A stretch of 64,000 bases of DNA from Roseococcus thiosulfatophilus (GCF_017311575.1 NZ_JAFFQY010000003.1:86546-150545), one strand, 5' to 3'; counted from the first letter of the stretch, positions 35,004 through 43,989 are shown. A program made the numbers and translations. The notes: generated by a model not told the origin, from the sequence alone.

Positions 35004-35393
35004 TTATCCTCCATGGGTATTCCGGCGGACCACTTTTTCGGGGTTCTCGCCATAGGGTGGTGCGTAGACGACCAGCACGCGCACCGGCGTGTCGCCGATC
35101 ACCTGGAAGAGGTGCTCGGCATCGGCGGGGAAGAAGCAGGCATCGCCGGGGCCCATCTCGCCCTCCTCACCATTGCAGGCGACGCGGGCGCGGCCTTCCA
35201 GCAGGTAGCAGATCTGCTCCAGCCCCGGATGGGCGTGGGGCAGGGCGGAGCCGCCGGGCTGCAGCGTGCCGTGCAGCATCTCGACCTGGCGCGCGCCCAC
35301 CGTCTCGGGGCCGATGAGGCGGTGGTTGAGGGTGCCGTGGTGGTTGGCGGGGGAATAGGGCGTGACGTCGCCCATGCGGACGATGAGCGTCAT
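35004..35393 (-). CDS. Cupin domain-containing protein
   Basis: A 129-residue single-domain cupin. Motif 1 is GGSALPHAHPGLEQICYLLEGRARV (metal ligands His, His and Glu), motif 2 is GPGDACFFPADAEHLFQVIGD (final His). The fold could be an enzyme, such as an isomerase or dioxygenase, or a small-molecule binding regulator. The ATG at 35393 fits the domain start; an in-frame ATG some 39 bases upstream is possible. Four bases separate it from the Bug protein gene. Confidence 0.85.
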   Translation of the reverse strand: MTLIVRMGDVTPYSPANHHGTLNHRLIGPETVGARQVEMLHGTLQPGGSALPHAHPGLEQICYLLEGRARVACNGEEGEMGPGDACFFPADAEHLFQVIGDTPVRVLVVYAPPYGENPEKVVRRNTHGG

Positions 35394-35448
35394 GCCGCCC
35401 CCGATCGCCGGAGGGCGGCAGCCCGGAGGCATGAATTGGTGGCGAACA

Positions 35449-36657
35449 TCATGGCAACTCCATCTCCGCGACGGCCAGGATGGTGGCGAGGCTCGCGCGC
35501 ATGCCACGCAGCGAACCCTCGATCTCCACGTCAATCCATTCCTCCAGCGAATGCGCGCGGCCCCCGCGCCCGCCCGAGCCGATGCGAAGGGCCGGGATGC
35601 CGAGGCTCATCGGGATATTGGCGTCGGTCGAGGACCATTCGAAGGAGGGGCTGTAGCCCTCCGCCGCCACCGCCGCCGCGGCCAGCCGCGCGATGGGCGC
35701 GCCATTGGGCGTGTGGCCCGCAGGCCGGTCGCCCACGGGCGTGATCTCCACGCGGATGGTGCCCTCGCGCGCCATGTTTTCGGCGGCGACGGCGCCCTCG
35801 ACGCCGGCCAGGAAGGCGCGTTCCAGCTTGGACAATTCCTCGGCCGAGGCGGAACGGAGGTCCACCTCCATCGTCACCGTCTCCGGGATCGCGTTGATGG
35901 AGGTGCCGCCCGAGACCACGCTGACGCAATGCGTCGTCACCGGTTCGCGCGGCACGCGGATGGCGGCGAGGCTGCGCGCGGCCTCGGCCATGGCATACAT
36001 CGGGTTCACCATCCCGAAGGCGGCGTAGCTGTGGCCACCCGGCCCGCGGAAGGTCACGCGGAAGCGGCGCGAGCCGATGCCGCCGGTGACGATGCGCTCC
36101 ACCTCCGGGCTGTCCACCGTCAGGAAGCCGCGGATCCGTTCGCGCTTCGGGTGCGTCGCGAAGAGGTGGCGGATGCCGCGCAAATCGCCCAGCCCCTCCT
36201 CGCCCACATCGCCGACGAACAGGATGTCATGCCGCGTGCGGATGCCCGCCGCGTCCATGGCGCGCAGGAAGGCGAGGTTCACGGCCAGGCTGCGCGTGTC
36301 GTCGCCCACGCCGGGGGCAAACAGCTTTGTGCCCTCGCGCCGCACCCGCACATCGGTGCCGGCGGGGAAGACGGTGTCCAGATGCGCCGCCACCACCAGG
36401 ATGTCGCCATTGCCGAAGCCGCGGCGCAGGCCCATGACATTGCCGACCTCGTCCTGCGCGACCTCCTCCAGCCCATGGGCGCGCAGCATGTCGAGATAGG
36501 CGGCCGCACGCTTCTCTTCCGCGAAGGGCGGGGCGGGGATTTCCGTGAGCGTGATGATGTCCTGCACCGTGCGGTCATGCTCGGCGCGCAACACGTCGCA
36601 GGCGGCCTGGTAGGCGGCGTGGCCGCGGATGGAGGCGATGGTCTCGTCGGTGGTCAC
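35449..36657 (-). CDS. M20/M25/M40 family metallo-peptidase
   Basis: A 402-residue dinuclear zinc hydrolase. Metal and catalytic residues are visible in VAAHLDTVFP (HxD), GVGDDTRSLAV (bridging Asp), GDVGEEGLGDLRG (Glu-Glu), a VDSPE aspartate and RAHSLEEW (last His). A dimerisation domain with GPGGHSYAAFG lies in the middle. The family cleaves amino-acid amide bonds, carbamates or N-acyl amino acids. The GTG start at 36657 overlaps the amidohydrolase stop as GTGA. In the operon it may act on a product released by the acylase or amidohydrolase; that is inference. Confidence 0.9.
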   Translation of the reverse strand: MTTDETIASIRGHAAYQAACDVLRAEHDRTVQDIITLTEIPAPPFAEEKRAAAYLDMLRAHGLEEVAQDEVGNVMGLRRGFGNGDILVVAAHLDTVFPAGTDVRVRREGTKLFAPGVGDDTRSLAVNLAFLRAMDAAGIRTRHDILFVGDVGEEGLGDLRGIRHLFATHPKRERIRGFLTVDSPEVERIVTGGIGSRRFRVTFRGPGGHSYAAFGMVNPMYAMAEAARSLAAIRVPREPVTTHCVSVVSGGTSINAIPETVTMEVDLRSASAEELSKLERAFLAGVEGAVAAENMAREGTIRVEITPVGDRPAGHTPNGAPIARLAAAAVAAEGYSPSFEWSSTDANIPMSLGIPALRIGSGGRGGRAHSLEEWIDVEIEGSLRGMRASLATILAVAEMELP

Positions 36658-38045
36658 GCGAATTCCCTTTGTGAAGCAAGTGCCGCGGGGATGGCCCCGC
36701 GGCGCGCGGCCTCGGCCCAGACGCGCTCGATGGCGGCGGCCCCGCGGCGGATGATGGCATCGGCATCGCCCCGCACCAGCGCGCCGCCCCGCACCCGGAT
36801 CTCGCCGGCGGTGACGACGGTGTGCACGTCGCTGCCGCGCCCGTTGGTGAGCAGCGCGCGCAGCGGGTTCCAGACGGGCTGGTAGCGCGCGGCGGCAAGG
36901 TCGAACATCACGACATCCGCCCGCGCGCCGGGCGTCAGGCGGCCAAGATCCGGCCGGCCCAGCGCATCGGCGCTGTCGCGCGTGGCGGCCGTCAGGAGGC
37001 GTTCGGCGCTGCCCGCGCCCGGATTGGTGGATTGCGTCTTGGCGAGCAGCGCGGCGGCGCGCAATTCGTCCACCATGTCGAGCGTCACGCCATCCGTGCC
37101 GATGCCGAGCCGCACGCCGGAATCGAGAAAGCGCGCAATGGGCACGCCCTTGCCCGAGCGCGCGAAGCCCAGCGGGCAGCAGGCGATGGTGGCATCCGCC
37201 TCGCGCACCATCGCGATCTCCTCATCGCTCGCGAGGAAGCAATGGCCCAGGATCACGCCCGGCCGCAGCAGGCCGCAATCGCGCAGATGCTCCACGCTGC
37301 CCTTGCCACGGGCGGCGCGGACGGCCGCGATCTCCAGCGGGTTCTGCGCGCAATGGACGGAGACGATGGCGCCCATCTCCCGCGCCGCCGCATCCACGCG
37401 CCGCAGCAATTCGGGCGAGTTGCTGTCCGGCCCATGCGGCCCGAAGCCCACCGAGGCCAGCCCTTCCGGCCCCTGGTGCCATTTGGCGTGCAGCTTCATC
37501 ACGAAGTCGAAGCTGGCGTCCGACGCGTCCTCGCCCTGCCAGACGGGCGTGCCGTCGGGTCCCATGGCGAGGTTGGGCACGGTGAAGGTGTAGGGGCAGG
37601 ACCAGGTGCGCAGGCCCAGCGCCGAGGCACGCGGCACGAATTCATGCTGCTGCGGCCGCCAGATGTCGAGCATCGCCGTCGTGCCCGTCATCAGGCATTC
37701 CAGCAGCGCCATCTCCACCGCGTCGCCGATGGCGTCCGGCTCCATGATCTCGGCGACCAGGTCGCCCAGCGGCATCAGCAGCGAGAACAGGATGTGCCCC
37801 GGCAGGCTGCCCGGCTGGATGTCATCCGCCAGCCCCCGGAACAGCGGCGCCGAGAAGGCGTGGTTGTGCAGGTTGATCAGCCCCGGTGTCAGCAGCCCCT
37901 GGGGCAGGGCGATGCGCTCCGCGTCCAGGCTCGGGGCCTCGTTGAGGATGGCCGCGATGCGGCCATCCTCGATGACGAAATGCGGGTGCTCCCGCAGCCC
38001 GGTCTCGGCGCACCAGGACCAGCGCGGCGAGAGCACCAGCGCCAT
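36654..38045 (-). CDS. Amidohydrolase family protein (chlorohydrolase/deaminase-like)
   Basis: A 463-residue TIM-barrel amidohydrolase of the ATZ/TRZ-SAH deaminase group. Metal ligands: His60 and His62 in LINLHNHAF, a histidine in IVSVHCAQNP, a histidine in VILGHCFLASDEE, and the aspartate of LGIGTDGVTLDM. It should hydrolyse an aminated or halogenated ring or a cyclic amide. It lies three bases after the D-2-hydroxyacid dehydrogenase gene and overlaps the M20 peptidase gene by four bases. Substrate unknown. Confidence 0.9.
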   Translation of the reverse strand: MALVLSPRWSWCAETGLREHPHFVIEDGRIAAILNEAPSLDAERIALPQGLLTPGLINLHNHAFSAPLFRGLADDIQPGSLPGHILFSLLMPLGDLVAEIMEPDAIGDAVEMALLECLMTGTTAMLDIWRPQQHEFVPRASALGLRTWSCPYTFTVPNLAMGPDGTPVWQGEDASDASFDFVMKLHAKWHQGPEGLASVGFGPHGPDSNSPELLRRVDAAAREMGAIVSVHCAQNPLEIAAVRAARGKGSVEHLRDCGLLRPGVILGHCFLASDEEIAMVREADATIACCPLGFARSGKGVPIARFLDSGVRLGIGTDGVTLDMVDELRAAALLAKTQSTNPGAGSAERLLTAATRDSADALGRPDLGRLTPGARADVVMFDLAAARYQPVWNPLRALLTNGRGSDVHTVVTAGEIRVRGGALVRGDADAIIRRGAAAIERVWAEAARRGAIPAALASQREFA

Positions 38046-38048
38046 GGC

Positions 38049-39014
38049 TCAGGCCAACTGGTTCACGAGCGTCGCCTCGCCGCGCTGGAGACGGCCGATA
38101 TTCTCCATCATCAGGTCCAGCACGTTGATCTCATAGGCGCAGGTCTCGCCGCCGGTGTGCGGCGTCAGGTAGCAATTGGGCAGCGTCCAGAGGGGGGATT
38201 CCTCGGGCAGCGGCTCGGCCATCATCACGTCCAGCGCGGCGCCACGGATGGCGTTGGATTGCAGGGCCGTGATCAGCGCGGGCTCATCCACCACGGCGCC
38301 GCGCGCGCAGTTGACGAGGTAGGCGCCGGGCTTCATGGCCGCCAGCGCCTCGGCGCCGATCAGGCCGCGCGTGGCATCCGTCAGCGGGCAGACCAGCACC
38401 ACGAAATCCGCGCGCGGCAGCAGGCCGGGCAGGGCGCTGGTGGCATGCACCTCATCGGCGCCCGCCGTACCGCTGGCCGGGTTCTGCCGCACGCCGATGA
38501 CATGCATGTCGAAGGCCTTGAGCAGCTTGATCAGCCGCGCGCCGATGCGCCCCGTGCCGACGACGATGGCGGTCTTGCCGGCCAGCTCATCCTCGCGCTG
38601 CGCGAAGTCACCCTTCATGCCGGAGAAGAACTTCTTGTGCTGGTCGTCGCGCGCCACGAACAGCTTGCGCGTGATGCCGAGCATCAGCCCCACCGCGTGC
38701 TCGCTCACAGCATTGGCATTGGCACCGGCGGCGGAGGCCAGGCGGATGCCATGCTGCGCGAAGACCGCGCGGTCATACTGGTCCGTGCCGGCCGAGAGCG
38801 ACTGCACGAATTTCAGCCGGGGCGAGAGCGCGGGCAGGGTGTTGCGCCAGAGGCCACTGACCACCAGCACATCCGCCTCGCCGATCCGCGCCTCCAGCTC
38901 GGCCAGCGAGCGCACCTCGAAATGGGGGAAGGGCGCGCCGCGCTCGGCGAAACGCTCGGCGCAGCGATAGGCCACATGGGCGAAGCAGATGGTGGGGTTC
39001 GTCGGAAATGTCAC
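38049..39014 (-). CDS. D-2-hydroxyacid dehydrogenase
   Basis: A 321-residue NAD-dependent dehydrogenase of the phosphoglycerate/formate dehydrogenase superfamily: NAD-binding VVGTGRIGARLIKLL, substrate arginine in YLVNCARGAVVDEPAL, a catalytic glutamate in the MMAEPLPEESPLW region, and His in LTPHTGGETCAYE. It interconverts a 2-keto acid and a D-2-hydroxy acid. The GTG at 39014 overlaps the hydrolase stop as GTGA. The family does not fix the carbon skeleton. Confidence 0.9.
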   Translation of the reverse strand: MTFPTNPTICFAHVAYRCAERFAERGAPFPHFEVRSLAELEARIGEADVLVVSGLWRNTLPALSPRLKFVQSLSAGTDQYDRAVFAQHGIRLASAAGANANAVSEHAVGLMLGITRKLFVARDDQHKKFFSGMKGDFAQREDELAGKTAIVVGTGRIGARLIKLLKAFDMHVIGVRQNPASGTAGADEVHATSALPGLLPRADFVVLVCPLTDATRGLIGAEALAAMKPGAYLVNCARGAVVDEPALITALQSNAIRGAALDVMMAEPLPEESPLWTLPNCYLTPHTGGETCAYEINVLDLMMENIGRLQRGEATLVNQLA

Positions 39015-40042
39015 GCGGATGCCTCTTCGAGAAAGACCTGCACGGCCTGGAACAGAGCGCCCCGGTTGCGCTCCATGAGCATGGTGTGGGTGCCCTCGCC
39101 CAGCAGAACCATCCGCCGCCCGGGCGAGGATGTCAGCAGCGGTAGGATGGTGAAGGCCATGGAGGGCGGCGTGTCACGGTCCCATTCGCCCACCACCAGC
39201 AGGGTGGGCGCGGTGACGCGGCCGGGCTCCCAGAAGGGGCGGCCCGCCTGCCAGTATTCGCGGCTGTCCTGCAGCACGCCATTGGGCGCGCGCAGCGCGG
39301 CCGGGTTGCGGCGCAGCCCCTCGGGGTCGGTCGCCCAGGTGACGCCGGCCCAATGCTCGAACCAGCCGCCGGGGATAAGGTTGGCGCGGGCCGATTGTGG
39401 CACGCCATTCAGCCAGCGTTCGCGCGCCTGGGCCTGGGTGACGAAGCGGTAGGCGCCCATCGCATCGCCGGCCGGGCTCGCGCCCTCGCGCAGCCAGACG
39501 GGGGCGAAGAGGACCAGGCGTTCGACCAGGGTCGGGTTGTCGGCGGCGAAACGGCCCATCAGCGCCGTCCCCCAGGACCAGCCCATATGGATCAGGCGCG
39601 GGACGGAACGCCGCTCGCGGATGAAGGCGGCGGCGGCGGCGATATCGGCTACCGCCGTCTCACCGCGCACCAGGGGCGGGTTGGCCTCGGGCGGCTGGGC
39701 CATCTCGGGCGGGCGGGTGCTGCGGCCGTAGCCGCGCAGGTCGAGGCACCACACGTCGAAGCCGCGGCCGGCCATGTAGTCCATCCAGGACAGCCCCCCC
39801 AGCGGCAGGTCGAAGGAGGTATGGGCCGGGTAGGTCGCGCCATGCACGAACAGCACGGTGCGGGCGGGCGAGAAGCTGGTGAGGTTCTCCGGACGCTTGT
39901 TGCGGAGGAACAGCTCGATCCCCGCATCGCCGGAGGGGACCATGAACTCCTCGCTCACCAGCGCGGCCTGGGCCGAGGCAGGGCTGGGCAGCAGGAGCGG
40001 CGCGGCGAGCATGGGCGCGGCCAGCACGGCACGGCGTTGCAT
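39011..40042 (-). CDS. Secreted alpha/beta hydrolase
   Basis: A 343-residue alpha/beta-hydrolase with an N-terminal signal peptide (QRRAVLAAPMLAAPLLLPSPASA, cleavage near residue 25; the RR pair suggests Tat). The nucleophile is Ser156 in HMGWSWGTALMGR, the oxyanion motif FVHGATYPAH, and the late motif VGEWDRDTPPSMA carries the acid, with the base in LLGEGTHTMLME. It is the first gene of the eight-gene run that ends with benE. It probably releases an alcohol or acid from an ester or lactone in the periplasm; specificity is unknown. Confidence 0.88.
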   Translation of the reverse strand: MQRRAVLAAPMLAAPLLLPSPASAQAALVSEEFMVPSGDAGIELFLRNKRPENLTSFSPARTVLFVHGATYPAHTSFDLPLGGLSWMDYMAGRGFDVWCLDLRGYGRSTRPPEMAQPPEANPPLVRGETAVADIAAAAAFIRERRSVPRLIHMGWSWGTALMGRFAADNPTLVERLVLFAPVWLREGASPAGDAMGAYRFVTQAQARERWLNGVPQSARANLIPGGWFEHWAGVTWATDPEGLRRNPAALRAPNGVLQDSREYWQAGRPFWEPGRVTAPTLLVVGEWDRDTPPSMAFTILPLLTSSPGRRMVLLGEGTHTMLMERNRGALFQAVQVFLEEASA

Positions 40043-40103
40043 GGAAACCTCCTCGGCTTGTTGGGCGGCAGACTAGCCAAGCCCGCCCGGTTCCGCGAGG
40101 GGC

Positions 40104-41174
40104 CTACCTCTCGCAGCGTATGAAGAGTGTGGAGCGGTGCGCGACATCCCCCACATCGGCCGTGGACAGGTCGCGCCCCCGGCTTTCGGCGAGCAGCGGC
40201 GTGATGCCGGCGCGGCGCGCGAATTCCAGCGCCGTGCGCCCCTGCACCGCGAAGTTGATGTTCTGCGCGATGTCGCCCGTGCTCTGCGCCAGGCGCTGGG
40301 CGTTGAGCTTGGAGACGATGACGCCCACCACATTTCCCTGCATGTCCAGCAGGGGGCCGCCGGAATTGCCTGGCTGCACCTCGGCGCTGATCTGGAACTG
40401 GTTGGGATTGTCGCGCAGGCCGCGCAGCCCGTTCACCTCACCGCGCGTCAGCTTGGGCTCGGAACTCAGCAGGCCCGCCAGCGGGAAGCCATAGGCCACC
40501 ACGCCCTCACCCCGGCGCAGGGCCGGCGCCTCGCGGAAGGGCAGCGCGGGGCCGACCAGCCCGGGCACGTTCAGAAGTGCCAGGTCCAGTCGCGCATCAG
40601 CCAGCGCCGGCGGGGCGGCGGCCAGCCAGTGGCCGGAGGGAGTGTTGAGGATGATGCGGTTACAGCCATCAATGACATGCTGGTTCGTCATCACCCGGCC
40701 ATCGGCGATGAGGAAGCCCGAGCCGGTGGAGACGCGCTGCGCCCGCCGGTTGGGCTCGGCGCGCGGCACCTGGGGATTTGCGGGGCCCGCCATGCGGGGG
40801 GCGGGCGGCGGGGCGGCCGCGGCCAGCCGCTGGAGGTCCAGGTTGCGGTTCACGCAGATATCCTGGTCGCGCAGCACGGCGTCGCGCCCGTCCTGGGCCA
40901 CCAGCCGCAGGTCGAATCGGCAGCCGGCATCGGCATTCGGGGTCACGCGGAAGCCCGCGCCATCGGGCAGGGGCCGGTCGGGGCGCAGCAGGTTGGGCCC
41001 CCAATCACCCGCCTCGCCGCGCGGGCTGCGGACGGCGTGCAGGGCGGTGGCCGGCACGCCCGAGCGGTTCACCACCCGGAATTCCTGCGGTTGCGCCGCA
41101 TTCTGGGCGAGGGAGGGGAGGGCCAGGGTCGCCCCCAGCAGCAGGGTGGCCATGAATGCGCGCATGCCAGCCAT
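40104..41174 (-). CDS. Secreted trypsin-like serine protease
   Basis: A 356-residue exported protein: signal peptide to about residue 24 (RAFMATLLLGATLALPSLAQ), a ~100-residue N-terminal region with two cysteines (CRFDLRL and DICVNR), then a DegP/trypsin-fold domain with His166 (MTNQHVIDG), Asp197 (DARLDLALL) and Ser271 (QPGNSGGPLL). No PDZ domain follows. It is likely periplasmic and may respond to envelope stress. An alternative ATG at 41165 would shorten the N-terminus by three residues. Divergent from copA. Confidence 0.88.
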   Translation of the reverse strand: MAGMRAFMATLLLGATLALPSLAQNAAQPQEFRVVNRSGVPATALHAVRSPRGEAGDWGPNLLRPDRPLPDGAGFRVTPNADAGCRFDLRLVAQDGRDAVLRDQDICVNRNLDLQRLAAAAPPPAPRMAGPANPQVPRAEPNRRAQRVSTGSGFLIADGRVMTNQHVIDGCNRIILNTPSGHWLAAAPPALADARLDLALLNVPGLVGPALPFREAPALRRGEGVVAYGFPLAGLLSSEPKLTRGEVNGLRGLRDNPNQFQISAEVQPGNSGGPLLDMQGNVVGVIVSKLNAQRLAQSTGDIAQNINFAVQGRTALEFARRAGITPLLAESRGRDLSTADVGDVAHRSTLFIRCER

Positions 41175-41185
41175 GTGCCGTCCCG

Positions 41186-41201
41186 CTTGCGCTGGCGCAA
41201 G
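41186..41201. repeat. 16-bp palindrome in the protease-copA divergent region
   Basis: CTTGCGC-TG-GCGCAAG is a perfect inverted repeat of seven bases each side of a two-base centre, 12 bases upstream of the protease start. It could be a regulator-binding site; nothing else supports a function. Confidence 0.4.
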
Positions 41202-41213
41202 GTCGGGCCGGCC

Positions 41214-41235
41214 TTGACCCTGCCATGGTGTCAGG
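41214..41235 (+). promoter_or_regulatory. Candidate CueR-type promoter element of copA
   Basis: TTGACC (41214-41219) runs into the dyad CCTGCCATGGTGTCAGG (41219-41235, pattern CCTG-n-CA-N3-TG-n-CAGG), resembling MerR-family operators placed between -35 and -10. No good -10 is seen about 19 bases on. CueR is encoded in the same operon. If correct, copA translation would begin at ATG 41252 or 41255 rather than 41225. Confidence 0.4.
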
Positions 41236-41251
41236 CACCACCTGTCGGAAC

Positions 41252-43609
41252 ATGATGGACCACGCCGCCACCCTTCCCCGGACCACCCTCGCCCTGTCGG
41301 GGCTGAGCTGCGCCAGCTGCGTGCGCCGCGCGGAGGCCGCGCTGGCCGCCGTGCCCGGCGTGGCCGAGGCCCAGGTGAACCTGGCCGATGAAAGCGCCAC
41401 CGTCACCGGCAGCGCCGATCTGCCCGCGCTGGAGGCCGCGCTGCGCCGGGCGGGATACGGCCTGCGGGAGCAGGTGCTGGAGCTGGGCGTCACGGGCATG
41501 AGCTGCGCCTCCTGCGTCGGCCGGGTCGAACGCGCCCTGCGGGCCGTGCCCGGGGTGATCGAGGCCGGGGTGAACCTCGCCACCGAGCGCGCCACCCTGC
41601 GCGTCATGGCAGGCACCGAGACGGCCGCGCTGGAGGCCGCGCTCACCCGCGCCGGCTATGCCCTGGCCGAGACCGAGCAGCGCCGCGCCCTCCCGCGCGA
41701 GGATCTGGCGCTGGGGGCTGCCTTCCTGCTGGCCCTGCCCTTCATGGCCGGCATGCTGGGCATGGCGCTCGGGCAGGGCATGGCCTGGATGCCGGGGGGG
41801 TGGTGGCAGCTGGCGCTGGCCACGCCGCTGCAATTCGGCCTGGGCTTTCGCTTCTACCGCGCCGGTTGGGCCGCGCTGCGCGCCGGCACCGGCAACATGG
41901 ACCTGCTGGTGGCCATCGGCACCAGCGCGGCCTACGGGCTTTCGGTCTGGATGCTGCTGCTGGGGCATGACCACCTCTATTTCGAGGCCGCGGCCCTCAT
42001 CATCTTCTTCGTGCTGCTGGGCAAGCGGCTGGAGGCGCGGGCCAAGCGCTCCACCGCCGGCGCCATCCGCGCCCTGCTGGACCTCCGCCCCCGCACCGCC
42101 CGCCGCATCGAGGATGGCGAGGAGCGCGAAGTCCCCGCCGCCCTGCTGCGCGTTGAGGACCGCGTGGCGCTGCGCCCCGGCGAGCGTGTGCCCGCCGATG
42201 GCGTGATCGAGCGCGGCGAGGCGGGCTTGGACGAAGCCGCCATCACCGGCGAAAGCCGCCCCGTGCCCAAGCACCCCGGTGATGCGCTGATCACAGGCAC
42301 GGTGGTGCTGGACGGGCACCTGACGCTCCGGGTCACCGCCACGGGCGAGGAGACGGTGCTGGCGCGCGTGGCCGCGCTGGTGGCCGCCGCGCAGGCCAGC
42401 CGCGCGCCCATCCAGAAGCTGGTGGACCGTGTCTCGGCGGTCTTCGTGCCGGTGGTGATGGCGCTGTCCTTCGTCACGCTCCTGGCCTGGCTGGCGCTGG
42501 GGGCGGGGGGCGAGGAGGCCATCCTGCACGCGGTCGCCGTCCTGGTCATCGCCTGCCCCTGCGCGCTGGGCCTCGCCACCCCGGCCGCCATCATGGCCGG
42601 CACGGGCGCGGCCGCGCGGGCCGGCATCCTGCTGCGCGACGCCGAGGCCATCGAACGCGGCCACGCCGCCACCCTCGTGGCCTTCGACAAGACCGGCACC
42701 CTGACCGAGGGCCGGCCCGTGCTGGCCGCGATCCATGAGGCCGAGCCGGGCGCCTTGGCGCTGGCCGCGGCCCTCCAGGCCGGCAGCGAGCACCCACTCG
42801 CCCATGCCGTGCTTGCGGCCCATGGCGGCGCGACCGCCCCCGTGGAGGATTTCCGTGCCCTGCCCGGGCGGGGCGTGCGCGGCGTGGTGGCGGGCCGCGC
42901 CCTGCAGCTGGGCGGGCCGCGCCTGCTGGTCGAAAGTGGCGCCACCCCCGCCTTCACCGCCGAGGCCGCCGCGCACGAGGCCGAAGGCCGAACGCTCGCC
43001 TGGCTGGTGGAGGGCGAGCGGGTGCTCGGCCTCCTGACCTTCGAGGACGCCGTGAAGCCCGGCGCGGCCGAGGCGGTGGCGCGGCTGGCCGCCATGGGTG
43101 TGCGGGTGGCCATGCTGTCCGGAGATTCGCCCGCGGCCGCGCGGGCGGTGGCCCAACGGCTCGGCATCACGGAGGTCGAGGCCGGGCTGCTGCCCGCCGA
43201 TAAATCCGCGCGCATCGCCGCCTGGCAGGCTCAGGGGCTGAAGGTCGCGATGGTGGGCGATGGGGTGAATGACGCGCCGGCCCTGGCCGCGGCCGATCTG
43301 GGCATCGCCATGGGCAGCGGCACGGATGCGGCCATCGCGGCCGCCGGGGTCACGCTGCTGCGCGGCGACCCGCGCCTCGTGCCCGCCGCGCTGGAGGTGG
43401 CCCGCGCCACGCGGCGCAAGGTCCGGCAGAACCTGTTCTGGGCCTTCGTGTATAATTCGGCCGGGCTGCCGCTCGCGGCGTTCGGATTTCTGTCACCCGC
43501 ATTGGCGGGGGCGGCCATGGCGGCCTCCTCCGTCTCGGTGCTGGGCAATGCGCTGCTGCTCTCCCGCTGGACGTGGGGAGAGGCGAGGGAAAGGGGGACC
43601 CAGGGATGA
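41252..43609 (+). CDS. copA: Copper-translocating P1B-type ATPase CopA
   Basis: A 785-residue P1B-ATPase with two N-terminal heavy-metal-associated domains, GLSCASC (Cys20, Cys23) and GMSCASC (Cys85, Cys88), then membrane helices. The ion-path motif CPC is at 435-437 (VIACPCALGLATPAA), the phosphorylated Asp479 is in FDKTGTLTEG, and the hinge motif is VGDGVNDAPAL. The CPC type and the cueR and copZ neighbours indicate Cu(I) export. Start candidates are ATG 41225, 41252 and 41255; 41252 is chosen because 41225 lies in the putative promoter. The stop overlaps the cueR start as ATGA. Confidence 0.93.
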   Translation: MMDHAATLPRTTLALSGLSCASCVRRAEAALAAVPGVAEAQVNLADESATVTGSADLPALEAALRRAGYGLREQVLELGVTGMSCASCVGRVERALRAVPGVIEAGVNLATERATLRVMAGTETAALEAALTRAGYALAETEQRRALPREDLALGAAFLLALPFMAGMLGMALGQGMAWMPGGWWQLALATPLQFGLGFRFYRAGWAALRAGTGNMDLLVAIGTSAAYGLSVWMLLLGHDHLYFEAAALIIFFVLLGKRLEARAKRSTAGAIRALLDLRPRTARRIEDGEEREVPAALLRVEDRVALRPGERVPADGVIERGEAGLDEAAITGESRPVPKHPGDALITGTVVLDGHLTLRVTATGEETVLARVAALVAAAQASRAPIQKLVDRVSAVFVPVVMALSFVTLLAWLALGAGGEEAILHAVAVLVIACPCALGLATPAAIMAGTGAAARAGILLRDAEAIERGHAATLVAFDKTGTLTEGRPVLAAIHEAEPGALALAAALQAGSEHPLAHAVLAAHGGATAPVEDFRALPGRGVRGVVAGRALQLGGPRLLVESGATPAFTAEAAAHEAEGRTLAWLVEGERVLGLLTFEDAVKPGAAEAVARLAAMGVRVAMLSGDSPAAARAVAQRLGITEVEAGLLPADKSARIAAWQAQGLKVAMVGDGVNDAPALAAADLGIAMGSGTDAAIAAAGVTLLRGDPRLVPAALEVARATRRKVRQNLFWAFVYNSAGLPLAAFGFLSPALAGAAMAASSVSVLGNALLLSRWTWGEARERGTQG

Positions 43610-43989
43610 ACATCGGCGAAGCGGCGGCGGCAAGCGGCGTCAGCGCGAAGATGATCCGGCACTACGAGACCTTGGGCCTGGTGCGGCCCGAACGGCGCAT
43701 GAACAACTACCGCGCCTATTCCGAGCAGGACGTGGCGGTGCTGCGCTTCATCCGGCATGCGCGGGAACTGGCCTTCCCGCTGGCCGAGGTGAAGCGGCTG
43801 CTGGCGCTGTGGCAGGACAGCGGGCGCAAGAGCGCCGAGGTGCAGCGCATCGCGCTGTCCCACGTCGAGGCGCTGGAGGAGAAGGCGCGCTCACTGCAGG
43901 CCGTCGCGGCCTCGTTGCGACATCTCGCGCGGGCATGCCAGGGCAATGCCCGGCCCGAATGTCCCATCATCGAACACCTGGAGAGCTGA
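43606..43989 (+). CDS. cueR: Cu(I)-responsive MerR family regulator CueR
   Basis: A 127-residue MerR protein: winged helix MNIGEAAAASGVSAKMIRHYE and LVRPERRMNNYRAYSEQDV, a dimerisation helix, and the metal loop ACQGNARPECPIIEHL with Cys111 and Cys119. The C-x7-C spacing is that of CueR. It activates copper-efflux genes on binding Cu(I). GGGGG-rich sequence precedes the ATG at 43606, which overlaps the copA stop; a longer upstream frame is inside copA. Confidence 0.93.
   Translation: MNIGEAAAASGVSAKMIRHYETLGLVRPERRMNNYRAYSEQDVAVLRFIRHARELAFPLAEVKRLLALWQDSGRKSAEVQRIALSHVEALEEKARSLQAVAASLRHLARACQGNARPECPIIEHLES

Noticed and set aside
40063..40088. GGGCGG/CCGCCC hairpin between the protease and secreted hydrolase genes, with a competing GGCTTG/CAAGCC pair
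   Set aside because: The loop is 14 bases, there is no T-run, and such short G/C stems are frequent by chance in this DNA; not strong enough to call a terminator.
41225..41251. ATG at 41225 as the copA start
   Set aside because: It lies within the candidate promoter dyad and adds nine residues without family similarity; retained only as an alternative.
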